Source of the DNA: Kytococcus schroeteri
GTDB taxonomy: Bacteria > Actinomycetota > Actinomycetes > Actinomycetales > Dermatophilaceae
Assembly: GCF_002847825.1 (NCBI RefSeq)
Contig: NZ_PKIZ01000002.1
Span: 125,047 to 189,046, forward strand
Length of the DNA: 64,000 bases
Reading direction: 5' to 3'
Shown: positions 1 through 8,436 of the stretch, piece by piece
Layout: each line of letters starts with the position of its first letter
Position numbering within the stretch: the first letter of the stretch is position 1
Notes under the pieces: generated by a model
Told to the model about the DNA's origin: nothing
The model's database searches: none
What the model saw: the letters and a program-made list of their open reading frames with translations, nothing else
Position numbers and translations under genes: made by a program

Positions 1-196
1 CCGCGCCCCCACCTTCGCCGTCTGCTCGGCGCTGGTGGAGGCCGTGAAGGCCGGGCTGCCGGTGTGGAAGCACCAGCACGAGGCCGACGGGCGGGCCGTG
101 TGGTCCGGGCTCGGGCTCGACGCCCGGGACGCTCCGCTGGACGACGCGCCACCGACCGAGGGCTCGCGGGCCGGCGCCGCGGAGGGGTCCTCGTGA
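1..196 (+). CDS. moaE: molybdopterin synthase large subunit MoaE, C-terminal part
   Basis: The reading frame enters from outside the window and ends at TGA 194-196. It contains the MoaE C-terminal signature V-W-K-H-Q, whose lysine lies in the active site of molybdopterin synthase. That enzyme transfers sulfur from MoaD thiocarboxylate to cyclic pyranopterin monophosphate. After the signature there is a loose acidic and alanine-rich tail of about 40 residues. The stop overlaps the GTG start of moaA by 4 bases, so the two are probably translationally coupled. The N-terminus is missing only because of the window edge. Confidence 0.85.
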   Translation, partial: RAPTFAVCSALVEAVKAGLPVWKHQHEADGRAVWSGLGLDARDAPLDDAPPTEGSRAGAAEGSS

Positions 197-1188
197 CCGG
201 GCTCGTGGACCGCTTCGGCCGGGTGCACACCGACCTGCGCATCTCCCTCATCGACAAGTGCAACCTGCGCTGCACCTACTGCCTGCCCGCCGAGGGCGTG
301 CCCTGGCTGCCCAAGGACGAGCTGCTGACGCGCGAGGAGATCCGCGCCGTGGCGGCAGTGGCCGTGGAGTGCGGCATCACCGAGATCCGCCTCACCGGCG
401 GGGAGCCGCTGCTACGCCGCGACCTCACCGAGCTCGTGGGCGACCTTGCCACCCTCGAGGGCGAGGACGGGCCGGTGGAGCTCTCACTCACCACCAACGG
501 CATCGGGCTGGACAAGGTGGCCCCCGCCCTGGCCGAGGCCGGGCTGGCGCGGGTCAACGTCAGCCTCGACACCCTGGACCCGGCGCTCTTCCACCGGATG
601 ACGCGCCGCGACCGGCACGCCGACGTGCTGGCCGGCATCGACGCCGCGCTGGCGGCCGACCTGCGACCGGTGAAGGTCAACACCGTGCTCATGCGCGACC
701 AGAACGACCACGAGGCCGCCGACCTGCTCGCCTGGGCGGTCGAGCGCGGGGTGGAGCTCCGCTTCATCGAGCAGATGCCGCTGGACGCCGGGCACACGTG
801 GACCCGCGAGGGCATGGTGACCCGCGAGGAGGTGGTGGCCGCGCTGTCCGAGCGCTTCGAGCTCACGGAGCTGCCCGGCCGCGGCGCGGCCCCGGCCGAG
901 CGTTTCCTCGTGGACGGCGGGCCGGCCACCGTGGGCGTCATCGCCTCGGTGACCGCCCCCTTCTGCGGGGCCTGCGACCGTCTGCGCCTCACGGCCGACG
1001 GGCAGCTGCGCTCGTGCCTCTTCGCCCGCTCGGAGACCGACCTGCGCGGACCGTTGCGCGACGGCGCCACCTCCGAGGAGCTGGCCGCGCTCTTCCGCGA
1101 GGCGACGCTCGGCAAGCAGCCGGGGCACGGGATCGACGACCCGGGTTTCCTGCAACCGCCGCGGCCGATGAGCGCCATCGGCGGCTGA
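193..1188 (+). CDS. moaA: GTP 3',8-cyclase MoaA
   Basis: Radical-SAM enzyme that, with MoaC, converts GTP to cyclic pyranopterin monophosphate, the first step of molybdenum cofactor synthesis. The 331-residue protein shows the N-terminal CNLRCTYC cluster motif, the SAM-binding GGEPL motif, a C-terminal second [4Fe-4S] site (CGACDRLR, then SC about 14 residues on) and the C-terminal GG tail that family members insert into the active site. The GTG at 193 overlaps the moaE stop and gives the usual family N-terminus. An in-frame start further upstream at 64 lies inside moaE and was not used. The gene is convergent with moaD. Confidence 0.95.
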   Translation: MTGLVDRFGRVHTDLRISLIDKCNLRCTYCLPAEGVPWLPKDELLTREEIRAVAAVAVECGITEIRLTGGEPLLRRDLTELVGDLATLEGEDGPVELSLTTNGIGLDKVAPALAEAGLARVNVSLDTLDPALFHRMTRRDRHADVLAGIDAALAADLRPVKVNTVLMRDQNDHEAADLLAWAVERGVELRFIEQMPLDAGHTWTREGMVTREEVVAALSERFELTELPGRGAAPAERFLVDGGPATVGVIASVTAPFCGACDRLRLTADGQLRSCLFARSETDLRGPLRDGATSEELAALFREATLGKQPGHGIDDPGFLQPPRPMSAIGG

Positions 1189-1396
1189 GCAGCCGGACGG
1201 GTTCGAGCCGGGGGGTCAGCCCCGCTCGGCGAGCTCCCAGCGCCAGAGGTGGCCGGGGCACTCGGCGCCCACCTCGCTCGGCCCCCGGCCACCGCGTGAC
1301 GCGCGGTCACAACCGCTCGCAGACCCTGCAGATCCGTCTGAACCCCGAGGAGCTCGAGGCCCTCGTGCTCTCGGTGGCCTGAGCGGACGGCCCCGG
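1189..1396. other. convergent intergenic gap between moaA and moaD
   Basis: No recognised gene. A GTG-initiated frame at 1296-1382 (+) would encode 28 residues (starting VTRGHNRSQ) with strongly GC-ending codons. An opposite frame at 1216-1275 has similarly biased codons. Neither matches a family I recognise, and both are short enough to be chance or remnants of a lost gene. Confidence 0.4.
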
Positions 1397-1639
1397 TCAG
1401 CCGCCGGCGAAGGGCGGCAGCACGTCAACCAACGCGCCCTCACGCACGGGGGTCGAGGGGTCGTCGACCCGCATCCCGTCCACGAGCACCGCGCACCGGC
1501 CCACCACGCGCCCCAGGCGCTCCCCGTGGCGGGCGGTCGCATCGGCCAGCAGCTCACCCAGCGTGGCGCCGGCGTACTCGCCCTCGGCGCAACCGGCTGC
1601 CTCCCCGGCGGCTGCGAACCAGCGCACCCGGGCCGTCAC
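1397..1639 (-). CDS. moaD: MoaD/ThiS-family sulfur carrier
   Basis: Small ubiquitin-fold sulfur carrier, 80 residues, of molybdopterin synthase. The C-terminus is PPFAGG; the terminal Gly-Gly is adenylated and thiocarboxylated by the MoeB/MoeZ-type enzyme encoded upstream in the same operon. The start is GTG at 1639, giving VTARVRWFAAAGE, the usual beta-strand beginning of this fold. The GTG overlaps the stop of the preceding DUF6457 gene by 4 bases. It is the last gene of a leftward molybdenum-cofactor operon. Confidence 0.9.
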   Translation of the reverse strand: MTARVRWFAAAGEAAGCAEGEYAGATLGELLADATARHGERLGRVVGRCAVLVDGMRVDDPSTPVREGALVDVLPPFAGG

Positions 1640-1935
1640 CGTGCACCGTCCCGGGTCACCTCGGTGAGCGGCCCCTCCTGGGCCAGCCGCTCGATGCGAG
1701 CCGTGGCCTCCTCGAGCGTCAGGGCCGGGTCGTGCTCCAGTGCGCGCCCCACCAGGTAGGTGGTCACCGGCACCAGCGGGCGCTCCACCCTGCGGGCCAC
1801 CACGGTGGCGATGCGGTGCAGGGTCGGCACGTCCACGTGCCCGGGCGGCAGCCCGAGCCGGTCGGCGGCGCGGGCGGCCCAGGCGTCCCACCGGGCGGGG
1901 TCCTCGGCCAGGTCGTGCGGTCGGCGGTCGCTCAT
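1636..1935 (-). CDS. DUF6457 small helical protein
   Basis: A 99-residue, probably all-helical soluble protein, with a conserved-looking core around WDAWAARAADRLGL and a central ARRVERPLVPVTTYLVGRA segment. It matches my recollection of DUF6457, a family found beside mobA and moa genes in Actinobacteria. Its start overlaps the mobA stop (ATGA) and its stop overlaps the moaD start, so it sits inside the cofactor operon. Its function is unknown. Position suggests an accessory role in molybdenum-cofactor synthesis or enzyme maturation, which is inference. Confidence 0.7.
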   Translation of the reverse strand: MSDRRPHDLAEDPARWDAWAARAADRLGLPPGHVDVPTLHRIATVVARRVERPLVPVTTYLVGRALEHDPALTLEEATARIERLAQEGPLTEVTRDGAR

Positions 1936-2627
1936 GCGTCTCCTCCGGGGTTGAGGCGCGCCGTCCAGCGCGCGTGGTCCTCCCAGGTGTCCACGTCCTC
2001 GACGTCGCGCTCGTCGGGCAGGTCCACCGGGTGCAGGTCAAGCTCCCCCACCAGCTGCCGCACCGAGCGGTCGGTCGGGTCACCCAGCGCCTCGGCGGCG
2101 CGCAGCAGCGCTTCGCGCCGGTAGAGCGCGGCCAGCCACTGCCGGTGCCCGCCGGCGTCCACCGGCGCGAAGCCGTCGGCCCCGCCGAGCCCGCCACCGT
2201 CCACGTCGGCCAGCACCTCGGCCACCCCGGCGGCCTGCAGCAGCAGCGGCACCACCCGGGCCAGGCCGGGCGCGTCGGTGGCCAGCACCAGCACCCACGG
2301 GGCGGGGTCCCCGGCAGCGGCCAGTGCGTGCAACCCCGCCACGATGCCGGCGGCGGGCCCCGAGCGCGGCGGCTCCTCCACCGTGCGCAGCACCCCCTCG
2401 GGCACGTCCACGTCACCCACCACCACGGTGCGAGTGGCACCGGTGGTGGCCGTGAGCACGCGGTCGAGCAGGCGCTCGCCGGCCAGGTCCACGTCGGCCT
2501 TGGAGACACCGCCGAGCCGCTCGCCCGCGCCGCCGGCCAGCACCACGGCGTCGTGCACGAGTCCGCCCAGCGGCTGCGCAGGCGCCTCCGCGGGGGTGGC
2601 GCGCGGCGCGCGTGTCGCCGGGCTCAC
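1932..2627 (-). CDS. mobA: molybdenum cofactor guanylyltransferase MobA-like
   Basis: NTP-transferase-fold protein of 231 residues. After a 25-residue alanine/proline-rich leader it has the nucleotide-binding motif VLAGGAGERLGGVSKAD, then PPRSGPAAGI and a VLATDAPGL metal-site region. These fit MobA, which attaches GMP to Mo-molybdopterin to give the guanine dinucleotide cofactor. The leader is longer than in most homologues, so an internal GTG start is possible. The start overlaps the stop of moaC and the stop overlaps the next gene. A MocA-type cytidylyltransferase is the main alternative. Confidence 0.8.
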   Translation of the reverse strand: MSPATRAPRATPAEAPAQPLGGLVHDAVVLAGGAGERLGGVSKADVDLAGERLLDRVLTATTGATRTVVVGDVDVPEGVLRTVEEPPRSGPAAGIVAGLHALAAAGDPAPWVLVLATDAPGLARVVPLLLQAAGVAEVLADVDGGGLGGADGFAPVDAGGHRQWLAALYRREALLRAAEALGDPTDRSVRQLVGELDLHPVDLPDERDVEDVDTWEDHARWTARLNPGGDA

Positions 2628-3109
2628 GCCTGCTCCTCGCGCACCCAGGTGCCGCTGCGGCCACCCTCCTTGCGCACCAGGCGCACGTCCGCCAGGTGGG
2701 CCGAGCGGTCGGTGCCCTTGACCATGTCGATCACCGACAGCGCGGCCACGCTCACGCTGGTGAGCGCCTCCATCTCCACCCCGGTGCGGTCGGCGGTGCG
2801 CACGGTGGCCTCCACCTCCACGCCGTCGTCCACGAGCTGCAGGTCCACCACCACGCCGTGCACGCCGATGACGTGGGCCAGCGGCAGCAGGTCCGGGGTG
2901 CGCTTGGCCGCGGCGATGCCGGCGATGCGGGCCACCGCCAGCACGTCGCCCTTGGGCACCGTGCCGTCGCGCAGCATCGACACCACCTCCGGCGCGCAGA
3001 CCACCCTGCCGCGGGCGGTGGCGGCGCGGACGGTGGGCTCCTTGGCGGTCACGTCCACCATCCGGGCCTGCCCGGCGGCGTCGAGGTGGGTGAAGCGGGG
3101 CTCGGTCAT
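2624..3109 (-). CDS. moaC: cyclic pyranopterin monophosphate synthase MoaC
   Basis: A 161-residue protein, the standard MoaC length. It carries out the second half of GTP conversion to cyclic pyranopterin monophosphate. The family block GVEMEALTSVSVAALSVIDM, with its catalytic acidic residues, is present and is followed by the expected lysine. The usual LIPLCHPL loop reads LLPLAHVIGV here: the histidine is kept but the Cys and Pro are changed, a mild oddity. The ATG at 3109 overlaps the stop of moeA. Confidence 0.9.
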   Translation of the reverse strand: MTEPRFTHLDAAGQARMVDVTAKEPTVRAATARGRVVCAPEVVSMLRDGTVPKGDVLAVARIAGIAAAKRTPDLLPLAHVIGVHGVVVDLQLVDDGVEVEATVRTADRTGVEMEALTSVSVAALSVIDMVKGTDRSAHLADVRLVRKEGGRSGTWVREEQA

Positions 3110-4395
3110 CGGATGCTCCTCAGGGTCAGCAGGTCGCCGGCGGTCACGTGGGTGGTGTCCTCGGGAACCTCCACCACGGCGTCGGCCAGAGCCAGGGCGG
3201 TCACCATGTGCGATGCCGAGCCGCGCCGGTGGGCGGGCACGGCCACCCGGCGGCCGGTGGCGTCGGTGGAGGTCACCACTGGCAGCACCTGGCGGCGCCC
3301 GGGCGGGCAGTCCCAGTCGGCCCCGGCCACCGCCACCTGCGGCACCGGGTCCGGCAGGCCCAGCAGCACACGCATCGCGGGGCGCACGAACATCTCGAAG
3401 GACACGGCCGCCGAGAGCGGGTTTCCCGGCACGGCCACCAGCGGCGTGCCGGCCCAGACGGCGTGGCCCTGCGGCTTGCCCGGCTGCATGCGCACGTGCA
3501 CGAAGCGCCCGGCCACCCCACGCGCCCCGGCCTGCGCGGACCCGTCCCCCAGCACGATGCGGGTGACGTCGTGGTCGCCCACGCTCACCCCGCCGCTGAG
3601 CAGCAGCAGGTCGCACCGGGTGGCCAGCTCGTCGAGGCGGGCGGCGAAGGACTCGGCGTCGTCGGGCACCACCGGGCCGGTCACCACCTCGGCGCCTGCT
3701 CCCGCAGCGAGCGCCGCCAGGTGCACGGCGTTGCTCTCGTGCACCTGCCCCCGGCCCAGCGGTCGACCAGCGGGCACCAGCTCGTCACCGGTGGCCACCA
3801 CGCCCACCACCGGGCGGCGGCGCACGCACACGGTGGCCACCCCGGCCCCGGCCAGGGCACCCAGCGCCCCGGGGGTCAGCAGCGTGCCCGCGGGCAACAC
3901 CTCGTCGCCGGCGGCCAGGTCCTCACCGGCGTGGCGCACGTGCGCACCGACCCCACCGCGGGGCGCGGACACCACGCGCACCCGCTCGGTGGGCCCGGAC
4001 ACACGCTCCAGCTGCTCCACCGGCACCACGGTGTCGGTGTCGGTGGGCACCGGCGCCCCGGTCATGATCCGCACGCACTCACCGGGCCCCACCGCGGGGT
4101 CGTCCGGGCACCCCGCGGGCACCTCGCCCACCACCACGAGCACCACGCCGGCGCCGTCCTCGCCCTGTCCGGCACCGAGCAGCGGCCCCAGGTCGGCGCC
4201 GCGCACGGCGATGCCGTCCATGGCCGAGTTGGCGAGCGGTGGCACGGCCCCCGCCGCCCGGGCCGGCTCGGCCAGCACCCGCCCGGCAGCGTCCGGGACC
4301 GCCACCTCCTCGGGGCCGGTGGGTCCGGGAAGCAGGGCGAGCACCTCGGCGCGGTACTCCTCCACGGTCAGCACCTCGCGGCGGGTGGTGGTCAC
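3106..4395 (-). CDS. moeA: molybdopterin molybdenumtransferase MoeA
   Basis: A 429-residue MoeA/Glp-type protein that inserts molybdate into adenylylated molybdopterin. Features in order: an N-terminal EYRAEVL segment, the NSAMDGIAVRGADL motif, a GECVRIMTGAPVP block, the central MPT-binding-like domain with VATGDELV and LLLSGGVSVGDHD, the conserved QPGKPQG segment with PGNPLSA, and a C-terminal beta domain. Length and motif order are standard. It lies 28 bases downstream of moeZ and overlaps moaC. Confidence 0.93.
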   Translation of the reverse strand: MTTTRREVLTVEEYRAEVLALLPGPTGPEEVAVPDAAGRVLAEPARAAGAVPPLANSAMDGIAVRGADLGPLLGAGQGEDGAGVVLVVVGEVPAGCPDDPAVGPGECVRIMTGAPVPTDTDTVVPVEQLERVSGPTERVRVVSAPRGGVGAHVRHAGEDLAAGDEVLPAGTLLTPGALGALAGAGVATVCVRRRPVVGVVATGDELVPAGRPLGRGQVHESNAVHLAALAAGAGAEVVTGPVVPDDAESFAARLDELATRCDLLLLSGGVSVGDHDVTRIVLGDGSAQAGARGVAGRFVHVRMQPGKPQGHAVWAGTPLVAVPGNPLSAAVSFEMFVRPAMRVLLGLPDPVPQVAVAGADWDCPPGRRQVLPVVTSTDATGRRVAVPAHRRGSASHMVTALALADAVVEVPEDTTHVTAGDLLTLRSIR

Positions 4396-4423
4396 TCGGC
4401 TCCCATCGGGTCGTTCACGGCGG

Positions 4424-5626
4424 TCAGTAGCGCGGCAGGTCGGGGTCCACCTCGCGGGACCACGCGATCATGCCACCGTCGAGCACCGCCAGCTCCTCGA
4501 CGCCGTGCTCGGCCAGGTGGCGCGCCGCGGCGCGGGCCCGCACTCCACCCTTGCAGACCAGCACCACTGGCCGCTCCCCCGCCCCGGCGGCCCGCAGGCG
4601 CTCCACGGCGGGAACGGGGTCGTCGGCGAGATCGCTCAGGGCCAGGTGCAAGGCCCCGGGCACCTGCCCGAAGGCCAGCTCCCCGACCGCGCGCACGTCC
4701 ACCACCAGCGGCGGGGCGTCCCCGGCCAGCCGGTCGGCCAGCACCTTGGGCGAGACCAGCGGCCACTCGCGCGCCCGGTCCGGCCCCGGCTGGTCCGCAG
4801 CGCCCGTCGCCTCGTCCGCCGCACCGCCCCCGGCCACGGGGATCTCGTGCGTCCGCATCGTCGCGGCGTCCACGAAGAGCACCCGCCCCAGCAACGGCTC
4901 CCCGGTGCCGGTCACGAGCTTCACCACCTCGAGCGCCATCGTCGAGCCGACCACACCGCACAGCGCCCCCACGATGCCGGCGTCCCCGCACGCCGGCACG
5001 GTGGTCGGGTCCGGCGGGCTCGGGAAGAGGTCGCGCAGGGTCACACCGGCCACCGCGGCGTCCCCCAGCGTGCGGGGCGCGGCCCAGAAGGTGCTCACCT
5101 GCGCCCGGGTGGCCATGAGCGCCGCCCACACGTGCGGCACGCCCAGCTCGCGGCACGCGGCGTCGAGGGTGTAGCGCGTGGGGAAGTTGTCCGTGCCGTC
5201 CACCACCAGGTCGTGCCCCGCCAGCAGCGCGGCGGCGTTGCCCGGCTCCAGGCGCTCGCGCACTCCGGCCAGGGTGGTGGCACCGCCCATGCGCCGCAGG
5301 GCGTCCAGGGCGCTGTCCACCTTGGGGCGCCCCACGTCATCGGTGCCGTGGAGCACCTGGCGCTGCAGGTTGCTGGTCTCCACGAGGTCGTCGTCGTAGA
5401 GTGTCACGTGCCCCACCCCGGCGGCCACGAGGTACTGCAGCACCGGACAGCCCAGACCTCCGGTACCCACCACGGCCACGCGGGCCGCGCGCAGCCGGCG
5501 TTGCCCCACCGGGCCCAGGTCCGGCAGCAGCACGTGGCGGGCCCAGCGCTCCAACTCGGCCCGCGACAGGTCCGGCCCCGGCTCCACCAGGGGGGCGAGC
5601 CGGGGCGGGGCGGGACGGGACGTCAC
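4424..5626 (-). CDS. moeZ: MoeB/MoeZ-type adenylyltransferase with rhodanese domain
   Basis: A 400-residue two-domain protein. Residues about 20-265 form an E1-like ThiF/MoeB fold with the ATP loop GTGGLGCPVLQYL, YDDD, the RQVLH arginine region and DGTDNFPTRY. Residues about 290-400 form a rhodanese domain whose active-site loop is CKGGVRA. Such fusions adenylate a C-terminal Gly-Gly sulfur carrier and then supply sulfur from the rhodanese persulfide, here most simply to MoaD in the same operon. Other carriers such as CysO-like proteins may also be served. GTG 5626 is the start and overlaps the upstream gene's stop. Confidence 0.88.
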   Translation of the reverse strand: MTSRPAPPRLAPLVEPGPDLSRAELERWARHVLLPDLGPVGQRRLRAARVAVVGTGGLGCPVLQYLVAAGVGHVTLYDDDLVETSNLQRQVLHGTDDVGRPKVDSALDALRRMGGATTLAGVRERLEPGNAAALLAGHDLVVDGTDNFPTRYTLDAACRELGVPHVWAALMATRAQVSTFWAAPRTLGDAAVAGVTLRDLFPSPPDPTTVPACGDAGIVGALCGVVGSTMALEVVKLVTGTGEPLLGRVLFVDAATMRTHEIPVAGGGAADEATGAADQPGPDRAREWPLVSPKVLADRLAGDAPPLVVDVRAVGELAFGQVPGALHLALSDLADDPVPAVERLRAAGAGERPVVLVCKGGVRARAAARHLAEHGVEELAVLDGGMIAWSREVDPDLPRY

Positions 5627-6258
5627 GCCAGGGGGCCCTGCTCCCCCGTTGCGGTGCGGTGGGAACCGTCATCCGGCCGGGCCCGGCCGGCCTGCTCGGC
5701 GCGGGCGGCGTCCACGGCCTCGCCGTAGGTGCGCAGCGGGCCGGTGTGCACCGGTGCCGGGGCCCCGAGACCGAGCATCTCGCGCGCGGCGGCCACCTGC
5801 GGCGCCTCGGCGAGCACCTCGTAGCTCGTGGCCACCACGGCGGTCACCGACGTGAAGTCACGGCGGCCCTGCGTCATCGCGTAGCCGATGGCGGCCCACA
5901 CGAGGCCGAACACGGCCCCGGCGCCCAGGGTGGTGGCCATGACGGCCAGGATCGGGTCGTCCGTGAACAGCGACATCACCAGCCCCACGAAGGCGCCCAA
6001 CCACAGACCGCTCAGCAGGCCGCCGGCGAGCACCCGCCCCCAGGTGAGGCGGCCGGTGACGCGCTCCACCTGGCGCAGGTCGCTGCCCACGATGGCGAGC
6101 TGGTCCACCGGGAAGCCCTCGTCGCTGAGGTGGTCCACGGCACCCTGCGCCTCGGCGTAGTCGGAGTAGGTGGCCACCGACCGCGGGTCGGAGAGCTCCA
6201 GCAGCGAGCGGCCGGCACCCAGAGCACCGGGGCCGCGCATTCCAGTCGGTGTGGTCAT
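5623..6258 (-). CDS. general-stress-protein (YflT-like) membrane protein
   Basis: A 211-residue protein with a soluble N-terminal domain (SVATYSDYAEAQGAVDHLSDEGFP, then LAIVGSDL) resembling the heat-induced stress protein YflT/17M domain. Two hydrophobic helices follow, with glycine-rich LAGGLLSGLWLGAFVGLV and a second about 20 residues on, then a C-terminal disordered tail. The start chosen is ATG 6258, which puts the domain near the N-terminus. The function is unknown. Its start lies about 100 bases from the divergent MgtE-like gene, so the two may share a control region. Confidence 0.65.
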   Translation of the reverse strand: MTTPTGMRGPGALGAGRSLLELSDPRSVATYSDYAEAQGAVDHLSDEGFPVDQLAIVGSDLRQVERVTGRLTWGRVLAGGLLSGLWLGAFVGLVMSLFTDDPILAVMATTLGAGAVFGLVWAAIGYAMTQGRRDFTSVTAVVATSYEVLAEAPQVAAAREMLGLGAPAPVHTGPLRTYGEAVDAARAEQAGRARPDDGSHRTATGEQGPLA

Positions 6259-6359
6259 GCCCACAGTGTGGCGGGCCGGGCTGGGGGTTCGCTGGGAGGC
6301 CCCTGTGTGCCGTGTCGCCGTGCCGGGGCCCGGCAGGCCCCACCCTCTACCCTGTGCCC

Positions 6360-7685
6360 GTGAGTGCACCCCGCGTCTTCGTCTCCCGCCTCATCGGCCT
6401 GGGCGTCTTCGATCCCCTCGGCGACCGGGTGGGCCAGGTCCGCGACGTCGTCGTGCAGCACTCCAGCCAACGCCGCCTCACCCGCGTCATCGGCGTGGTC
6501 GTGGAGGTGGCCGGCCGCCGGCGCGTCTTCCTCCCGATGACGCGCGTCACCAGCATCGACGCCGGACAGGTCATCACCACCGGCCTGCTCAATATCCGCC
6601 GCTTCGAGCGCCGGCCGCGCGAGGTGCTCGTGCAGGCCGAGCTGTTCGACCGGCGGGTCGTGGTGGCCGACGACGACGAGCGCTTCGAGGCCACGGTCGA
6701 GGACATCGGCATCAACCAGCAGCGCAACCGCGACTGGCACGTCACCAAGGTGTTCGTGCGCAAGACCCCGCCGCCCTCGCGCCGCCACCGCCTCAGCCTG
6801 CGCCGCCGCGGCGAGACCCTCGTGGTGGACGTGGACGCCGTGAGCGGCCTGCACACCGAGGACGCCGCCCAGGGCGCCGACCGCCTGGTGGAGAGCTTCG
6901 ACGACCTCAAGCCCGCCGACGTGGCCGACGCCCTGCAGGAGCTCACCCCCAAGCGGCGCCGCGAGGTGGCCGAGGCCCTGCCCGACGAGAAGCTCGCCGA
7001 CGTGCTGGAGGAGCTGCCCGAGGAGGACCGCGTCGCCATCGTGGCCGACCTGGCCACCGACCGCGCCGCCGACGTGCTCGAGGCCATGCAGCCCGACGAC
7101 GCCGCCGACCTGCTCGGCGAGCTGCCCGAGGGCACCGCCGCCATCCTGCTGGGCGCCATGGAGCCCGAGGAGGCCGAGCCGCTGCGCACGCTGCTCACCT
7201 ACGACGAGGACACCGCCGGCGGCATGATGACCACCGAGCCGGTGGTGCTGGGCGCCGACAGCTCCATCGCCGAGGCCCTGGCCACCGTGCGACGCTCCGA
7301 GCTGCACCCGGCGCTGGCCGCCATGGTCTTCGTCTGCCGCGCCCCCTTGGAGGTGCCCACCGGCAAGCTGCTGGGCGTGGTGCACCTGCAGCGGATGCTG
7401 CGCGAACCCCCGCACGAGGCGATCGGCGCCATCGTCGACAGCGACATCGACCCGCTGCACGTGGACGCCAGCCTCGGCGAGGTCACCCGCACGATGGCGA
7501 ACTACAACATGATCTCGCTGCCGGTGGTGGACGAGGACCGGCGCCTGCTGGGCGCCGTCACGGTGGACGACGTGCTCGACCACATCCTCCCGGACGACTG
7601 GCGCGAGGACCGCGACACCGAGGCCCCCGACGTCTCGGCCGCCCTGGACGAGGTCGAGGAGCAGGAGGTGACCCGTGGCCGCTGA
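6360..7685 (+). CDS. MgtE N-terminal/CBS-domain protein lacking the transport domain
   Basis: A 441-residue soluble protein. The N-terminal ~150 residues contain PRC-barrel-like repeats (GVFDPLGDRVGQVRDVVV). Next comes an MgtE intracellular N-domain (about 165-275) with repeated helices such as DVLEELPEEDRVAIVADL, and then a CBS pair (about 285-425). No transmembrane segment follows, although MgtE magnesium channels carry five. The start is GTG 6360. Its 3' end overlaps the DUF1003 membrane gene, which could supply a membrane partner (inference). It probably senses or regulates magnesium or nucleotides rather than transporting by itself. Confidence 0.8.
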   Translation: MSAPRVFVSRLIGLGVFDPLGDRVGQVRDVVVQHSSQRRLTRVIGVVVEVAGRRRVFLPMTRVTSIDAGQVITTGLLNIRRFERRPREVLVQAELFDRRVVVADDDERFEATVEDIGINQQRNRDWHVTKVFVRKTPPPSRRHRLSLRRRGETLVVDVDAVSGLHTEDAAQGADRLVESFDDLKPADVADALQELTPKRRREVAEALPDEKLADVLEELPEEDRVAIVADLATDRAADVLEAMQPDDAADLLGELPEGTAAILLGAMEPEEAEPLRTLLTYDEDTAGGMMTTEPVVLGADSSIAEALATVRRSELHPALAAMVFVCRAPLEVPTGKLLGVVHLQRMLREPPHEAIGAIVDSDIDPLHVDASLGEVTRTMANYNMISLPVVDEDRRLLGAVTVDDVLDHILPDDWREDRDTEAPDVSAALDEVEEQEVTRGR

Positions 7686-8436
7686 CATGGACCGTGAGGA
7701 GCGCGCGAGCCGCCTGCGCGAGCTGCGCGAGCGCCGGGCGCGCCGTCAGGCCGCCGGTGAGGGGAGCACCACCCGCCCCCGGACGGCCGCGGCCAAGACC
7801 GGCACGCTGAAGACCGTCGACCGGCTGGAGTCCTCCGGCGGACTGTCCACCCCGCAGACCTCCCAGCGCCGGCGCCTGCCGCGCGTGGGCATGGACTCCG
7901 AGGCCTTCGGCCGGGCCAGCGAGGCGTTCGCGCGCTTCATGGGCACGCCGCAGTTCCTGCTGTACATGACGCTCTTCGTGGGGGCGTGGCTGGCGTGGAA
8001 CACCTTCATGCCGGTCAGCGCGCAGTTCGACCCGCGCGAGCTCAACTACACGCTGCTCACCCTGATCCTGTCGCTGCAGGCCTCCTACGCCGCGCCGCTC
8101 ATCCTGCTGGCCCAGAACCGGCAGGACGACCGCGACCGCGTGAGCATCGAGCAGGACCGCGCCCGCGACGAGCGCAACCTGGCCGACACCGAGTACATCA
8201 CCCGCGAGGTGGCCTCGCTGCGCCTCACCGTGGGCGAGATGGCCAGCCGCGACTTCGTCCGCTCCGAGCTGCGCGACCTGCTGGAGGACCTCCTCGAGGA
8301 GCTCGACGAGCGGCAGCACGACCGGGAGCAGGGCGAGCAGCCCGACCCGCGCGACGAGCCGGACGACGGGTGCTCCCCCTCGCGTGCGGGGGCCACGAGG
8401 CACCGCACGTACGATGGAGGACATGCCCACCCCTGA
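7675..8436 (+). CDS. DUF1003 membrane protein
   Basis: A 253-residue protein with a charged N-terminus, two membrane helices (about residues 97-117 and 125-150; segments FLLYMTLFVGAWLAWNTF and LLTLILSLQASYAAPLILL), and the DUF1003 signature region FDPRELNYTLLTLILSLQASYAAPLILLAQNRQ followed by a long charged coiled-coil tail. The GTG at 7675 overlaps the end of the MgtE-like gene by 11 bases; ATG 7687 is an alternative. The pairing of an MgtE-like regulator with a DUF1003 protein is common in Actinobacteria. The biochemical role is unknown. Confidence 0.8.
   Translation: MAADMDREERASRLRELRERRARRQAAGEGSTTRPRTAAAKTGTLKTVDRLESSGGLSTPQTSQRRRLPRVGMDSEAFGRASEAFARFMGTPQFLLYMTLFVGAWLAWNTFMPVSAQFDPRELNYTLLTLILSLQASYAAPLILLAQNRQDDRDRVSIEQDRARDERNLADTEYITREVASLRLTVGEMASRDFVRSELRDLLEDLLEELDERQHDREQGEQPDPRDEPDDGCSPSRAGATRHRTYDGGHAHP

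Noticed and set aside
2612..5728. Very long plus-strand open frame opposite the molybdenum-cofactor operon
   Set aside because: It runs antisense to five clearly recognisable genes and is rich in His/Gly/Arg, as expected from the complement of GC-biased codons.
6255..7688. Long minus-strand frame opposite the MgtE-like gene
   Set aside because: Shadow of a gene with clear MgtE and CBS motifs; the frame has no recognisable motif.
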